Source: Trinickia mobilis (GTDB lineage Bacteria; Pseudomonadota; Gammaproteobacteria; Burkholderiales; Burkholderiaceae). From it: DNA of 64,000 nucleotides. Shown one piece after another: positions 31,435 through 41,106 of this stretch; position 1 is the stretch's first letter, and each line of letters starts with the position of its first letter. Location: positions 158,780 through 222,779 of the forward strand of contig NZ_JAFLRF010000010.1 of NCBI RefSeq assembly GCF_017315705.1, in the 5' to 3' direction. The position numbers were made by a program, and so were the translations under genes. Below the pieces are notes generated by a model, which saw only the letters and a list, made by a program, of their open reading frames with translations, did no database searches and was not told the origin of the DNA.

Positions 31435-32421
31435 ATGTCCGACATTAACCTCGCGTCGTCGCCGCCCGCCAGCCAGGGGACGCAGCGCGCGCCAAGCCCT
31501 GCCGGCGACATCATCTTCGGCGGCCTTACGCGTCTTTCTGCGATCGTGACCTTACTGCTGCTCGGCGGCATTATTGTGTCGCTGATCGTCGCGTCGCTGC
31601 CGACCATCCACAAATTCGGGCTCGCGTTCCTGTGGACGTCCGACTGGGATCCGCCCAGCGACACCTACGGCGCGCTCGTGCCCATCTACGGCACGATTGC
31701 CACGTCGATCATTGCACTCATCATCGCGGTGCCCGTCAGCTTCGGCATTGCGCTCTTCTTGACCGAACTCTCTCCCGCCTGGCTGCGCCGTCCGCTCGGC
31801 ATCGCGATCGAACTGCTCGCGGCGATTCCGTCGATCGTGTACGGCATGTGGGGTCTGCTCGTGTTCGCGCCGATCTTCGCGCAGTACTTCGAGAAACCGA
31901 TCGGCGACGTGCTCGGTCCGATTCCGTTTTTGGGTGCGCTCTTCCAGGGCCCCCCGATCGGCATCGGCATTCTGTCCGCAGGCGTGATTCTCGCGATCAT
32001 GATCATTCCGTACATCGCCTCGGTGATGCGCGACGTCTTCGAAGTGACGCCGGTGCTGCTGAAAGAGTCGGCGTACGGAATCGGTTGCACGACCTGGGAA
32101 GTGATGTGGAAGATCGTGCTGCCGTTCACGAAAACCGGCGTGATCGGCGGCATCATGCTCGGCCTCGGCCGCGCGCTCGGCGAGACGATGGCCGTCACGT
32201 TCGTGATCGGCAACACGAACCTGCTCGACAACGTGTCGCTGTTCTCGCCCGGCAACAGCATCACGTCGGCGCTCGCGAACGAGTTCGCGGAAGCGAGCCC
32301 CGGCCTGCATACGTCTGCGCTCATGGAGCTTGGTCTGATCCTGTTCGTGATTACGTTCATCGTGCTGGCGATCTCGAAGATGATGCTTCTGCGCCTCGAA
32401 AAGAGTGAGGGCACGAAATGA
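31435..32421 (+). CDS. pstC: Phosphate ABC transporter permease PstC
   Basis: 328-residue inner-membrane permease, one half of the phosphate channel. It has about six membrane segments, the first near residues 35-55. The cytoplasmic EAA loop that contacts PstB reads [20 protein letters not shown]. The ATG at 31435 was chosen because the frame upstream runs through the intergenic stem-loop. Its stop overlaps the pstA start by four bases (ATGA), so the two are translationally coupled. Confidence 0.95.
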   Translation: MSDINLASSPPASQGTQRAPSPAGDIIFGGLTRLSAIVTLLLLGGIIVSLIVASLPTIHKFGLAFLWTSDWDPPSDTYGALVPIYGTIATSIIALIIAVPVSFGIALFLTELSPAWLRRPLGIAIELLAAIPSIVYGMWGLLVFAPIFAQYFEKPIGDVLGPIPFLGALFQGPPIGIGILSAGVILAIMIIPYIASVMRDVFEVTPVLLKESAYGIGCTTWEVMWKIVLPFTKTGVIGGIMLGLGRALGETMAVTFVIGNTNLLDNVSLFSPGNSITSALANEFAEASPGLHTSALMELGLILFVITFIVLAISKMMLLRLEKSEGTK

Positions 32422-33314
32422 GCCAGTCGTCCATGAAGATGCCGGGTTCGGCAAGCCCCGAACAACTCGAGGCGGTGCGCGACCGCCTGCAAAGGCGGCG
32501 CCGTGCGACCAACGCGGTCGCGCTCACGCTGTCGCTCGCGGCGATGGCCTTCGGCCTCCTCTGGCTCGTCTGGATTCTCTATACGACGCTGCGCCTCGGT
32601 ATCGGCGGTTTGTCGGTCGAGCTGTTCACGCAGTCGACGCCGCCCCCGAACACCGATGGCGGCGGTCTCGCGAACGCGATCGTCGGCAGCCTGATGCTCG
32701 TGGTGCTCGCGACGTTCATCGGCACGCCGATCGGCATCCTTGCCGGCGTCTATCTGGCCGAGTACGGGCAGAAGGGCTGGCTCGCGCAAATCACGCGCTT
32801 CATCAACGACATCCTGCTGTCGGCGCCTTCGATCGTCGTCGGCCTGTTCGTGTATGCGATCGTCGTCGCGAGCATGGGCAATTTCAGCGGCTGGGCCGGT
32901 GTCATCGCGCTCGCGCTGCTGCAAATCCCGATCGTCATCCGCACGACCGAGAACATGCTGAAGCTCGTGCCTAACGCGCTGCGCGAAGCGGCGTTCGCGC
33001 TCGGCACGCCGAAGTGGAAGATGATTCTGTCGATCACGCTGAAGGCGTCGGTGGGCGGCATCGTGACGGGCGTGCTGCTCGCGGTCGCGCGCATCGCCGG
33101 CGAAACTGCGCCGCTGCTCTTCACTGCGCTGTCGAATCAGTTCTTCTCGCTGAACATGAATCAGCCGATCGCTAACCTGCCGGTCACGATCTACAAATTC
33201 GCAATGAGTCCGTTTGCGCAGTGGCAGTCGCTCGCGTGGGCGGGTGTGTTCCTCATTACATTGGGCGTGCTGGGCTTGAACATCCTCGCGCGCGCCATGT
33301 TTTCGAACAAGTAA
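32418..33314 (+). CDS. pstA: Phosphate ABC transporter permease PstA
   Basis: 298-residue inner-membrane partner of PstC with about six membrane segments (first near residues 35-58). The EAA loop is [20 protein letters not shown]. The gene overlaps pstC by ATGA and is followed by pstB after 15 bp. Confidence 0.95.
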   Translation: MSQSSMKMPGSASPEQLEAVRDRLQRRRRATNAVALTLSLAAMAFGLLWLVWILYTTLRLGIGGLSVELFTQSTPPPNTDGGGLANAIVGSLMLVVLATFIGTPIGILAGVYLAEYGQKGWLAQITRFINDILLSAPSIVVGLFVYAIVVASMGNFSGWAGVIALALLQIPIVIRTTENMLKLVPNALREAAFALGTPKWKMILSITLKASVGGIVTGVLLAVARIAGETAPLLFTALSNQFFSLNMNQPIANLPVTIYKFAMSPFAQWQSLAWAGVFLITLGVLGLNILARAMFSNK

Positions 33315-33329
33315 CGGCGGAGCAATCCG

Positions 33330-34178
33330 ATGAATATGGCAGAGAGCCACCTGAACCCCATCGAACGCGCCTCGGCGCCGGCCGGTTTCGACTCCGCGAC
33401 GAACGGCCGTCCGCTCGCGCCGATCACGCCGAAGATCGAGGTCAACAACCTCAACTTCTTCTACGGCAAGTACCACGCGCTGAAGAACATCAATCTGCGC
33501 GTTCCCGAAGGGAAGGTGACGGCGTTCATCGGCCCGTCGGGCTGCGGCAAGTCCACGCTCTTGCGCACGTTCAACAAGATGTATGCGCTCTACCCGGAAC
33601 AGCGGGCCGAGGGCGAGATCATGATGGACGGCGAAAACCTGCTCACGGCCAAGCGCGACATCTCGCTTTTGCGCGCGCGCATCGGCATGGTGTTCCAGAA
33701 GCCGACGCCGTTCCCGATGTCGATCTACGACAACATCGCGTTCGGCGTGAAGATGTTCGAGACGCTGCCGCGCTCGGAGATGGACGATCGCGTCGAGTGG
33801 GCGCTGACGAAAGCGGCGCTCTGGAACGAAGTGAGGGACAAGCTCAGCCAGAGCGGCTACGGCCTCTCGGGCGGCCAGCAGCAGCGCCTGTGCATCGCGC
33901 GCGGCATTGCGATCCGTCCGGAAGTGCTGCTGCTCGATGAGCCGTGCTCGGCGCTCGACCCGATCTCGACGGGCCGCATCGAAGAGCTGATCGCGGAGCT
34001 GAAGAGCGACTACACGGTCGTGATCGTGACGCACAACATGCAGCAGGCCGCGCGTTGTTCGGACTACACTGCCTATATGTACCTGGGTGAACTGATCGAA
34101 TTCGGCGATACGGAGAAGATCTTTATCAAGCCGGTCCGCAAGGAAACCGAGGATTACATTACCGGCCGCTTCGGCTGA
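33330..34178 (+). CDS. pstB: Phosphate ABC transporter ATP-binding protein
   Basis: 282-residue ATPase that drives phosphate import. Walker A is GPSGCGKST, the Q-loop is [10 protein letters not shown], the ABC signature is [14 protein letters not shown], Walker B is [12 protein letters not shown] and the switch histidine is in [10 protein letters not shown]. An N-terminal extension of about 35 residues before [13 protein letters not shown] is longer than in E. coli. phoU follows after 28 bp. Confidence 0.97.
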   Translation: MNMAESHLNPIERASAPAGFDSATNGRPLAPITPKIEVNNLNFFYGKYHALKNINLRVPEGKVTAFIGPSGCGKSTLLRTFNKMYALYPEQRAEGEIMMDGENLLTAKRDISLLRARIGMVFQKPTPFPMSIYDNIAFGVKMFETLPRSEMDDRVEWALTKAALWNEVRDKLSQSGYGLSGGQQQRLCIARGIAIRPEVLLLDEPCSALDPISTGRIEELIAELKSDYTVVIVTHNMQQAARCSDYTAYMYLGELIEFGDTEKIFIKPVRKETEDYITGRFG

Positions 34179-34206
34179 GGCAAAACTAAGACCGCGGGAG
34201 CTCATC

Positions 34207-34911
34207 ATGTCCGATAAACACCTGTCGAGCCAATTCGACGCCGATCTGAACCTCGTCTCGTCGAAGGTGCTCGAAATGGGCGGCCTCATCGAGGCGCAGA
34301 TCACCCACGCGATGCAAGCCCTCAACAACTTCGACGCCGACGTGGCCGACCAGGTGATCGCGGCGGAAGAGCGCGTGAACTCGATGGAAATCGAGATCGA
34401 TGAGGAGTGCAGCAACATCATCGCGCGCCGCCAGCCCGCTGCGCGCGACCTGCGCCTCTTGCTCGCGATTTCGAAGACGATCACCAATCTCGAGCGCGCC
34501 GGCGACGAAGCCGAGAAGATCGCCAAGCGCGTGAAGCGCCTGATGGAAGACGGCGCGTCGCGCACGGTGAACATCGCCGAGATCAAGCTGTCGGGCGACA
34601 TGGCCGTGTCGATCCTGCGTCGCGCACTCGATGCGTTCGCGCGTCTCGACACCGTTGCCGCCGCGCAGATCGTGCGCGACGACAAAGCGATCGACGAGGA
34701 ATTCCGCGCGTTCGTGCGCAAGCTCGTCACCTACATGATGGAAGACCCGCGCACGATTTCGGCGGGCCTCGAGTTCCTGTTCATCGCGAAGGCGATCGAG
34801 CGGATCGGCGATCACGCGAAGAACATCGCCGAATTCATCATCTATATCGTGAAGGGCACGGACGTGCGGCACAAGTCGCGCGACGCGCTCGAGCGCGAAG
34901 CTCTCAGCTAA
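34207..34911 (+). CDS. phoU: Phosphate signalling regulator PhoU
   Basis: 234-residue all-helical protein that links the Pst transporter to PhoR, keeping PhoR as a phosphatase when phosphate is plentiful. The two PhoU repeats each carry the metal-binding ExxxD pattern: ERAGDEAEKIAKR (residue ~99) and ERIGDHAKNIAE (residue ~200). phoB follows 17 bp on. Confidence 0.96.
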   Translation: MSDKHLSSQFDADLNLVSSKVLEMGGLIEAQITHAMQALNNFDADVADQVIAAEERVNSMEIEIDEECSNIIARRQPAARDLRLLLAISKTITNLERAGDEAEKIAKRVKRLMEDGASRTVNIAEIKLSGDMAVSILRRALDAFARLDTVAAAQIVRDDKAIDEEFRAFVRKLVTYMMEDPRTISAGLEFLFIAKAIERIGDHAKNIAEFIIYIVKGTDVRHKSRDALEREALS

Positions 34912-34928
34912 AAGGTCCAGAGGTGCCG

Positions 34929-35630
34929 ATGCCCAGCAGCATTCTCGTCATTGAAGATGAACCCGCGATTTCCGAGCTGATTTCGGTCAATCTTCAGCAC
35001 GCGGGACATTGCGCGATTCGCGCGTACAACGCCGAGCAGGCGCAGACCCTGATCAGCGATGTGCTGCCCGATCTCGTCCTGCTCGACTGGATGTTGCCGG
35101 GCAAGTCAGGCATCGCGTTCGCCCGCGATCTGCGCAACAACGAGCGCACGAAGCACATCCCGATCATCATGTTGACCGCGCGCGGCGATGAGCAGGACAA
35201 GGTGCTCGGCCTCGAGATCGGCGCCGACGACTACGTGACGAAGCCGTTCTCGCCGAAGGAGCTGATGGCGCGCATCAAGGCGGTGCTGCGCCGCCGTGCG
35301 CCGCAGCTCACTGAGGACGTGGTCGCAATCAACGGCCTGAAGCTCGATCCGGCGACGCACCGCGTCGCCGCCCACGCAGAAGGCAGCGAGATCAAGCTCG
35401 ATCTCGGCCCGACCGAATTCCGTCTGCTGCATTTCTTCATGACCCATCCCGAGCGCGTGCACAGCCGCACGCAATTGCTCGATCAGGTGTGGGGCGATCA
35501 TGTGTTCGTCGAGGAGCGCACCGTCGACGTGCACATCAAGCGACTGCGCGCGGCGCTCAAGCCCGCAGGCTGCGATGCTATGATTGAAACGGTGCGCGGC
35601 AGCGGCTACCGGCTTGCGAAGAGCGCTTAA
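34929..35630 (+). CDS. phoB: Phosphate regulon response regulator PhoB
   Basis: 233-residue OmpR/PhoB-type activator. The receiver domain has the acidic pocket (ILVIEDEP, residues 9-10), phosphorylation site Asp53 in LLDWMLPG, the conserved Thr in MLTARG and Lys in TKPFSPKE. The C-terminal winged helix (about 135-230) includes LGPTEFRLLHFF and RTVDVHIKRLRAAL and would bind the Pho boxes upstream of pstS and other genes. The ATG at 34929 has GAGG upstream; a GTG six bases earlier is possible. Confidence 0.96.
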   Translation: MPSSILVIEDEPAISELISVNLQHAGHCAIRAYNAEQAQTLISDVLPDLVLLDWMLPGKSGIAFARDLRNNERTKHIPIIMLTARGDEQDKVLGLEIGADDYVTKPFSPKELMARIKAVLRRRAPQLTEDVVAINGLKLDPATHRVAAHAEGSEIKLDLGPTEFRLLHFFMTHPERVHSRTQLLDQVWGDHVFVEERTVDVHIKRLRAALKPAGCDAMIETVRGSGYRLAKSA

Positions 35631-35755
35631 GCGGCCGCTGCAGAACGCGTTGGTTTCTACCGTCGGTCAGCGTCGAGCCGGCGGCTTCAGCTTCATCCGC
35701 CGTGATGTTCTGTCGCGGCGTGCGTCCTCCTCTTGAACGCAGGATTTCTACACAC

Positions 35756-37069
35756 ATGAACATCATTTGGGCGCGCTCGATTGTGTCGCTCGTGCTGCTT
35801 GCTGTTCTGTGCGTGGCGCTCGGCGCATTTGCCGGCGTCAAGACGGCGTTGATATTCGCGGTTGTCGTGCTCGTCGCTCAGGGTGTCTTTGCGCTCTATC
35901 ACACGCAGCGCCTCTGGCGCCTGCTCGATGCGCCCGTGTACGGCGAAGTGCCGAGCGCGCCGGGCGTCTGGGGCGAGATCTACTACCGGCTGCACAAGCT
36001 CGCGAAGCGCTGGCACGCGCAAGTGCGGCAAGTCGAGCAGCAGCACTCGCGTTTCATACAGGCGATTCAGGCGTCGCCGAACGGCGTCGCTATGCTCGAC
36101 GATCACGATCAGATCGAGTGGTGCAACGCGATTTCGGAGCAGCACTTCGGCCTCGATGCAAAACGCGACTTGCGACAGCACGTCACGCATCTCGTGCGCC
36201 GTCCGGAGTTCATCCGCTATCTGAACTCGCAGCGCTACGAAGAAATGCTCATCATGCGAGGCATGGGTGACAAGCGCCAGAACGTGCTCTCGGTGCAGGT
36301 GTTTCCGTACGGCGAGAACCGCAAGCTCGTGCTGTCGCAGGACATCACCGAGCTCGAGCGTACCGATTCGATGCGGCGCGACTTCGTCGCGAACGTGTCG
36401 CATGAATTGAAGACGCCGCTCACGGTGCTGTCAGGTTTTCTGGAGACCATGCGCGAGTTGCCGCTCGGCGAGGAAGAGCGCACGCGCTATCTGGAGCTGA
36501 TGGAACAGCAGGCGTCGCGCATGCGGCATATCGTCGACGACTTGCTCGTGCTCGCGAAGCTCGAAGGCGACAACAAGCCGCCGAGCGATCACGTAATCGA
36601 CATGGGATCGGTGGTGCGGCATCTGCGCGAGGATGCGGCAACCCTCTCCGGCGACCGGCACCGGATCGCGTTCGATGTCGACGAGACGTTGACGGTCAAG
36701 GGCGTCGAGACGGAAATCCTCAGCGCGCTCGGTAATCTGGTGACGAACGCGATCCGCTATACGCCGGACGGCGGCACGATCCACGTCGACTGGCGGATGA
36801 GCGGCCACAGCGCGGTTTTTTCGGTGACGGACAGCGGTTTCGGCATTCCGGCCGCGGACATTCCGCGCCTGACGGAGCGGTTCTATCGCGTCGACCGGAG
36901 CCGTTCACGCGACACGGGCGGGACCGGGCTGGGGCTCGCGATCGTCAAGCACGTGCTGCAGCGCCACGACGCGGTGCTCGACGTGAAGAGCGAAGAAGGG
37001 CGCGGGAGCACGTTCACGGTGCGCTTTCCGGCGCAGCGCTCGATGCGTCATCAGGCGACGCACGCGTAA
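35756..37069 (+). CDS. phoR: Phosphate regulon sensor histidine kinase PhoR
   Basis: 437-residue membrane histidine kinase that phosphorylates PhoB when phosphate is low. Two N-terminal membrane segments (about 8-28 and 30-50) are followed by a charged stretch and a PAS domain (FIQAIQASPNGVAMLDDHDQ, residue ~100). The H-box is NVSHELKTPLTVL, the N-box LVTNAIRYTPDGG and the G-boxes VTDSGFGIP and GGTGLGLAIVKH. The ATG at 35756 has AGGA ten bases upstream. It lies 125 bp after phoB. Confidence 0.95.
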   Translation: MNIIWARSIVSLVLLAVLCVALGAFAGVKTALIFAVVVLVAQGVFALYHTQRLWRLLDAPVYGEVPSAPGVWGEIYYRLHKLAKRWHAQVRQVEQQHSRFIQAIQASPNGVAMLDDHDQIEWCNAISEQHFGLDAKRDLRQHVTHLVRRPEFIRYLNSQRYEEMLIMRGMGDKRQNVLSVQVFPYGENRKLVLSQDITELERTDSMRRDFVANVSHELKTPLTVLSGFLETMRELPLGEEERTRYLELMEQQASRMRHIVDDLLVLAKLEGDNKPPSDHVIDMGSVVRHLREDAATLSGDRHRIAFDVDETLTVKGVETEILSALGNLVTNAIRYTPDGGTIHVDWRMSGHSAVFSVTDSGFGIPAADIPRLTERFYRVDRSRSRDTGGTGLGLAIVKHVLQRHDAVLDVKSEEGRGSTFTVRFPAQRSMRHQATHA

Positions 37070-37164
37070 GCGTCACGCGAAACACTGGCGGTCCGCCCGT
37101 CGGAAGCCTGAGCGACTGCACGGACCACCGGCGCGACCCAAGGCCAAGCGCGGCGCAATCCCAA

Positions 37165-39228
37165 CTACGAACAGAATTTGGCGAGCAGGTTGAGCTGCGC
37201 GTTGCGTATCGACTTGCCGGGCCGACGGCGCCGATAGTGTCCGTCGCTTTGCATGATCCACGCGCATTGATTGTCGCCGAGGAACGCCGACAGGCCTTCG
37301 GCGATCACGCGGCGCTTCAGGCGCCGGTTCTTGATCGGAAACGCGACTTCGACGCGGCGGAAGAAGTTGCGGTCCATCCAATCGGCGCTCGATAGATAGA
37401 CGTTCTCGGCACCGTCTGCGTAGAAATAGAAGATCCGGTGATGCTCGAGGAAGCGCCCGACGATCGAGCGCACGGAGATGTTCTCCGACAGCCCGGCCAC
37501 ACCCGGCTGCAGCGAGCACACGCCGCGCACGATCAGATCGATCTTCACGCCCGCCTGCGACGCTTCATATAGCTCTGCGATGACCGTCGGTTCGAGCAGC
37601 GCATTCATCTTCGCGACGATGCGCGCTTTCTTGCCGGCGCGCGCGTTCTCGCTTTCAGCGCGAATCGCGTCGACGAGCCGCGGATGCAGCGTGAACGGCG
37701 ACTGCCACAGCTCGTTCAGCGAGAGCTCGCCGCCGATGCCGGTCAACTGCTGGAAAACGTGATGCACGTCTTCGCAGATTTTCTGGTCGGCGGTCATCAG
37801 GCCGTAGTCGGTGTAAAGACGCGCGGTGCGCGGATGGTAATTGCCGGTGCCGAGGTGCGCGTAGCGCTTGAGCACCGACTTGCCGCCGGCCGTCACGCGC
37901 CGCACGACCAGCATCATCTTCGCGTGGCACTTGTGGCCGACGACGCCGTACACCACATGCGCACCCACTGCTTCGAGCTGCGCGGCCCAGTTGATGTTGG
38001 TTTCCTCGTCGAAGCGCGCGAGCAGCTCCACGACGACCGTCACTTCCTTGCCGTTGCGGGCCGCCTGCATGAGCGCATCCATCAGCGGCGAATCGGTGCC
38101 GGTGCGGTAGATCGTCTGCTTGATCGCCACGACGTTCGGGTCTTTCGCCGCCTGCAGCAGCATTTCGAGCACCGGCTGGAAGCTCTCGTACGGATGATGC
38201 AGCAGGATGTCGCCCCGATCGATCGCATCGAACAGGTTCGCCGAATTGGCGATCGACGACGGAATCGCCGGAATATGCGGGACGAATTTCAGGTCCGGCC
38301 GGTCGACCATCTCGGGCAATTGCATCAAGCGCACGAGATTCACCGGACCATCGACGCGATAGCAGTCCTTCTCGCTGAGCCCGCTCTCGTCGAGCAGCCG
38401 CTTCACGAGATAGAGCGGCGTTTCCGCCGAGACTTCGAGCCGTACCGCATTGCCGAGATGGCGCGCGGGCAGTTCGCCCTGCAGCGCGACGCGCAGGTTC
38501 GTGATTTCGTCCTCGTCGACGAACAGCTCGCTGTTGCGCGTGATGCGGAACTGGTTGCAGCTTCGCACGACGAGGTTCGGGAACAGCTCGTTGACGAAGC
38601 GCTGCATCAGCGAGCTCAGCAGCACGAAGCCGTGCGCGAAGCCCGACAGCTCCTGCGGCATGCGCACGAGGCGCGGCAGCGCGCGCGGGGCCTGCACGAT
38701 GCCCATCACCGCCTGGCGGCCGAAGGCGTCCTTGCCTTCGAGCTCGATCGCGAAGTTCAGGCTCTTGTTCAGTACTCGCGGAAAAGGGTGCGCGGGGTCG
38801 AGGCCGATCGGCGTCAGCACCGGCAGCAGCTCGTTGAAGAAGTACTGGCGCGCCCATGCGGTCTGCGCCTCGTTCCACATGTCGGTGCCGTGGAAGTAGA
38901 TGCCTTCCTGTTCGAGCGCGGAAAGCACCGTGTCGTGCAGCATCGTGTACTGGCGGTGCACCAGCTTTTGCGCGCGTTCGACGACGAGGTCATACACATG
39001 CTGGAGCGACATGCCGTCCGGCGACAGCGTGCCGGGATTGTCGCGCATCTGCTCCTGCAGCCCCGCCATGCGGACTTCGAAGAATTCGTCGAGGTTGCTG
39101 CTCGTGATGCAGATGAAGCGCAGCCGTTCGAGGAGCGGGACCGACGGATCGGCCGCTTGTGCAAGCACGCGCTCGTTGAAACCCAGAATGCCCAATTCGC
39201 GGTTCAAAAGCGGGTAGCGTTGGGCCAT
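37165..39228 (-). CDS. ppk: Polyphosphate kinase 1
   Basis: 687-residue enzyme that reversibly polymerises the gamma-phosphate of ATP into polyphosphate. The N-domain begins MAQRYPLLNRELGILGFN. The two active-site histidines are in GHKCHAKMMLVVRR (the phosphorylated one) and RFLEHHRIFYF, and the ATP-binding pocket has YAHLGTGNYHPRTARLYTD. The frame is open up to 39342, but the ATG at 39228 gives the family N-terminus and leaves a Pho box in front of the gene rather than inside it. It is convergent with phoR and divergent from ppx. Confidence 0.95.
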   Translation of the reverse strand: MAQRYPLLNRELGILGFNERVLAQAADPSVPLLERLRFICITSSNLDEFFEVRMAGLQEQMRDNPGTLSPDGMSLQHVYDLVVERAQKLVHRQYTMLHDTVLSALEQEGIYFHGTDMWNEAQTAWARQYFFNELLPVLTPIGLDPAHPFPRVLNKSLNFAIELEGKDAFGRQAVMGIVQAPRALPRLVRMPQELSGFAHGFVLLSSLMQRFVNELFPNLVVRSCNQFRITRNSELFVDEDEITNLRVALQGELPARHLGNAVRLEVSAETPLYLVKRLLDESGLSEKDCYRVDGPVNLVRLMQLPEMVDRPDLKFVPHIPAIPSSIANSANLFDAIDRGDILLHHPYESFQPVLEMLLQAAKDPNVVAIKQTIYRTGTDSPLMDALMQAARNGKEVTVVVELLARFDEETNINWAAQLEAVGAHVVYGVVGHKCHAKMMLVVRRVTAGGKSVLKRYAHLGTGNYHPRTARLYTDYGLMTADQKICEDVHHVFQQLTGIGGELSLNELWQSPFTLHPRLVDAIRAESENARAGKKARIVAKMNALLEPTVIAELYEASQAGVKIDLIVRGVCSLQPGVAGLSENISVRSIVGRFLEHHRIFYFYADGAENVYLSSADWMDRNFFRRVEVAFPIKNRRLKRRVIAEGLSAFLGDNQCAWIMQSDGHYRRRRPGKSIRNAQLNLLAKFCS

Positions 39229-39291
39229 CTGCGGGGTGTAGGACGGTTCGGTGGGGGCTTCGAAAGGGCGCTCGGAAATTCTCACAATTTG

Positions 39292-39309
39292 GTGACAGGC
39301 TCGTGACGT
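39292..39309 (-). promoter_or_regulatory. Candidate Pho box of ppk
   Basis: On the minus strand ACGTCAC-GAGC-CTGTCAC is a 7-4-7 repeat fitting the PhoB consensus (CTGTCAT-N4-CTGTCAT), 63 bp upstream of the chosen ppk start. The second half-site matches in 6 of 7 positions. ppk is a known PhoB target in several bacteria. Confidence 0.5.
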
Positions 39310-39502
39310 ACTCGTTGTCATCAATTTTACGCGGTATTTCATCTAATTTGAGACCGGGAGACGGGTATTCGGCGTGCGCGGGCTCATGGTTCGTAACGAA
39401 TGGCACTGTGGGGGCACTATGCTTAAAATGGCGTCTTTGAACCGCGCTGCTGCCCCAATGTCACGGGCGAAGCCGCGTTCGCGAACGGAGCCTCGTTACC
39501 CG

Positions 39503-41017
39503 ATGGTTACAACACCACATCTTCTGGCCTCCGTCGATCTCGGCTCGAACAGCTTCCGGCTTATCGTCGGGCGCGTCGAGGAGACACCAGCCGGCAGTCA
39601 AATCTATCAAGTCGACGCCTTGCGCGAACCGGTCCGGCTCGCGGCAGGATTGTCGGCGGACAAGCTGCTCGACCGCGCGTCGCAAGTGCGCGCATGGGAC
39701 GCACTCAAGCGCTTCGGCGAACGCCTGCGCGATTTTCATCCGGACCACGTTCGGGCGGTCGCCACCAATACGCTGCGCGTGGCAAAAAACGCGCGTGAAT
39801 TTCTAGTCGAAGCCGAAGCGGCGCTCGGTTTCCCGATCGAAGTGATCGCGGGGCGCGAAGAGGCGCGCCTGATTTACGCGGGCGCCGCGCATTCGGTGCC
39901 CGCGATCTCGGGCAAGCGGCTCGTCGTCGACATCGGCGGCGGCTCGACCGAATTCATCATCGGCTCGCACTACACGCCGCTCATCATGGAGAGCCTCTAT
40001 ATCGGCTGTGTGAGCCACAGCCGTGCTTTCTTTCCGGCGGGCAACGTCGACGAGTACACGATGCGGCAGGCCGAACTCGCCGCCACGCGCGAGATTGAGA
40101 TCATCTCGCGCGAGTACAAGCAGACCGGCTGGGATCAGGCGATCGGCTCGTCGGGCACGGCGCGGGCGCTTGCCGAACTGGTCGAGGCGAACGGCTTCAA
40201 CGACCCGGGCATCACGCACGGCATCTCGCGCGGCGGGCTCGAGCGGCTCAAACGCGCGCTCATCAAGGCCGAGAACGTCAATCGGCTGAAGCTCGTCGCG
40301 CTGAAACCGGATCGCGTGCCGGTGCTGGCGGGCGGTCTGTCGATCATGCTGGCGGTGTTCGAAGAACTCGGCGTCGACTATGTCGATACCACCGACGGCG
40401 CGTTGCGCCTCGGCGTCCTGTACGACTTGCTCGGACGCTCGCAGCACGAGGACATGCGTGCAGTCACGGTCGAAGGCTTTATGCGGCGCTACGGCATCGA
40501 TCGTCCGCAGGCCGACCGCATCCGCGATCTTGCGATTGGCTTCTACGATCAGTTGAAGGAGCCGGACGCGGAAGTCGCCGAGGAAAACCGGATGTTCGTC
40601 AGTTGGGCCGCCGCGCTGCATGAAATCGGACTGTCGATTTCGCATAGCTCGTATCACAAGCATTCGGCTTACATCGCGAGCAATGCGGATATGCCCGGCT
40701 TCTCTCGCACCGATCAGGCGCGTCTGGCCGCGCTCGTGCTGGGCCACGCGGGCAAGCTCGGCAAGCTGTCGCAATCTCGCGACGTCGAATGGCGGTTGCT
40801 GTTCTGTCTGCGGCTCGCCGCGTTGCTGTGCCGGCGGCGCACCGACGTCGGGCTGCCCGGCATTCTCGTCGCGCAGGCGAACGGCGGCTATGAGGTTCGG
40901 GTGCCGAACGAGTGGGTAGCGAACAATCCGCTGACCGACTACAGCTTGATTCAGGAGGCCGCCGAGTGGGAAAAGGTTGGCATTCCGTATCGCGTGGTTT
41001 ACACGGACGACCAATAA
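39503..41017 (+). CDS. ppx: Exopolyphosphatase (Ppx/GppA family)
   Basis: 504-residue enzyme that removes terminal phosphates from polyphosphate. The actin-like ATPase fold is seen as ASVDLGSNSFRLIVGRV, REEARLIYAG, VVDIGGGSTEFIIG and IGSSGTARALAEL; a C-terminal HD-like helical domain follows (WAAALHEIGLSISHSSYHKH, residue ~370). The ATG at 39503 starts the conserved domain, with GGAG 12 bases upstream; several earlier in-frame ATGs (39419, 39428, 39458) cannot be excluded. It is divergent from ppk. A weak promoter (TGGCAC-N16-TAAAAT) lies at 39401-39428. Confidence 0.94.
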   Translation: MVTTPHLLASVDLGSNSFRLIVGRVEETPAGSQIYQVDALREPVRLAAGLSADKLLDRASQVRAWDALKRFGERLRDFHPDHVRAVATNTLRVAKNAREFLVEAEAALGFPIEVIAGREEARLIYAGAAHSVPAISGKRLVVDIGGGSTEFIIGSHYTPLIMESLYIGCVSHSRAFFPAGNVDEYTMRQAELAATREIEIISREYKQTGWDQAIGSSGTARALAELVEANGFNDPGITHGISRGGLERLKRALIKAENVNRLKLVALKPDRVPVLAGGLSIMLAVFEELGVDYVDTTDGALRLGVLYDLLGRSQHEDMRAVTVEGFMRRYGIDRPQADRIRDLAIGFYDQLKEPDAEVAEENRMFVSWAAALHEIGLSISHSSYHKHSAYIASNADMPGFSRTDQARLAALVLGHAGKLGKLSQSRDVEWRLLFCLRLAALLCRRRTDVGLPGILVAQANGGYEVRVPNEWVANNPLTDYSLIQEAAEWEKVGIPYRVVYTDDQ

Positions 41018-41042
41018 AGCGACGTTGCTCGATATCGAAAGG

Positions 41043-41078
41043 AAAAGCCCGGTTGCGTTGAAGCAACCGGGCTTTTTT
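41043..41078. terminator. Bidirectional terminator between ppx and olsB
   Basis: AGCCCGGTTGC and GCAACCGGGCT form an 11-bp stem with T6 on the plus side and a run of A on the other. It serves the convergent ppx and olsB genes. Confidence 0.92.
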
Positions 41079-41106
41079 GTCCCATGCAACGCTGCACAGG
41101 ACGGCG

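Noticed and set aside
31686-34730. A 1014-codon open frame on the minus strand opposite pstC-pstA-pstB-phoU
   Set aside because: It covers four well-recognised genes on the other strand and has no protein-family features.
41080-41100. CCCATGCAACGCTG after the ppx terminator, similar to the end of the 49-bp repeat
   Set aside because: Only 14 bases match and the hairpin part is missing; this could be chance.
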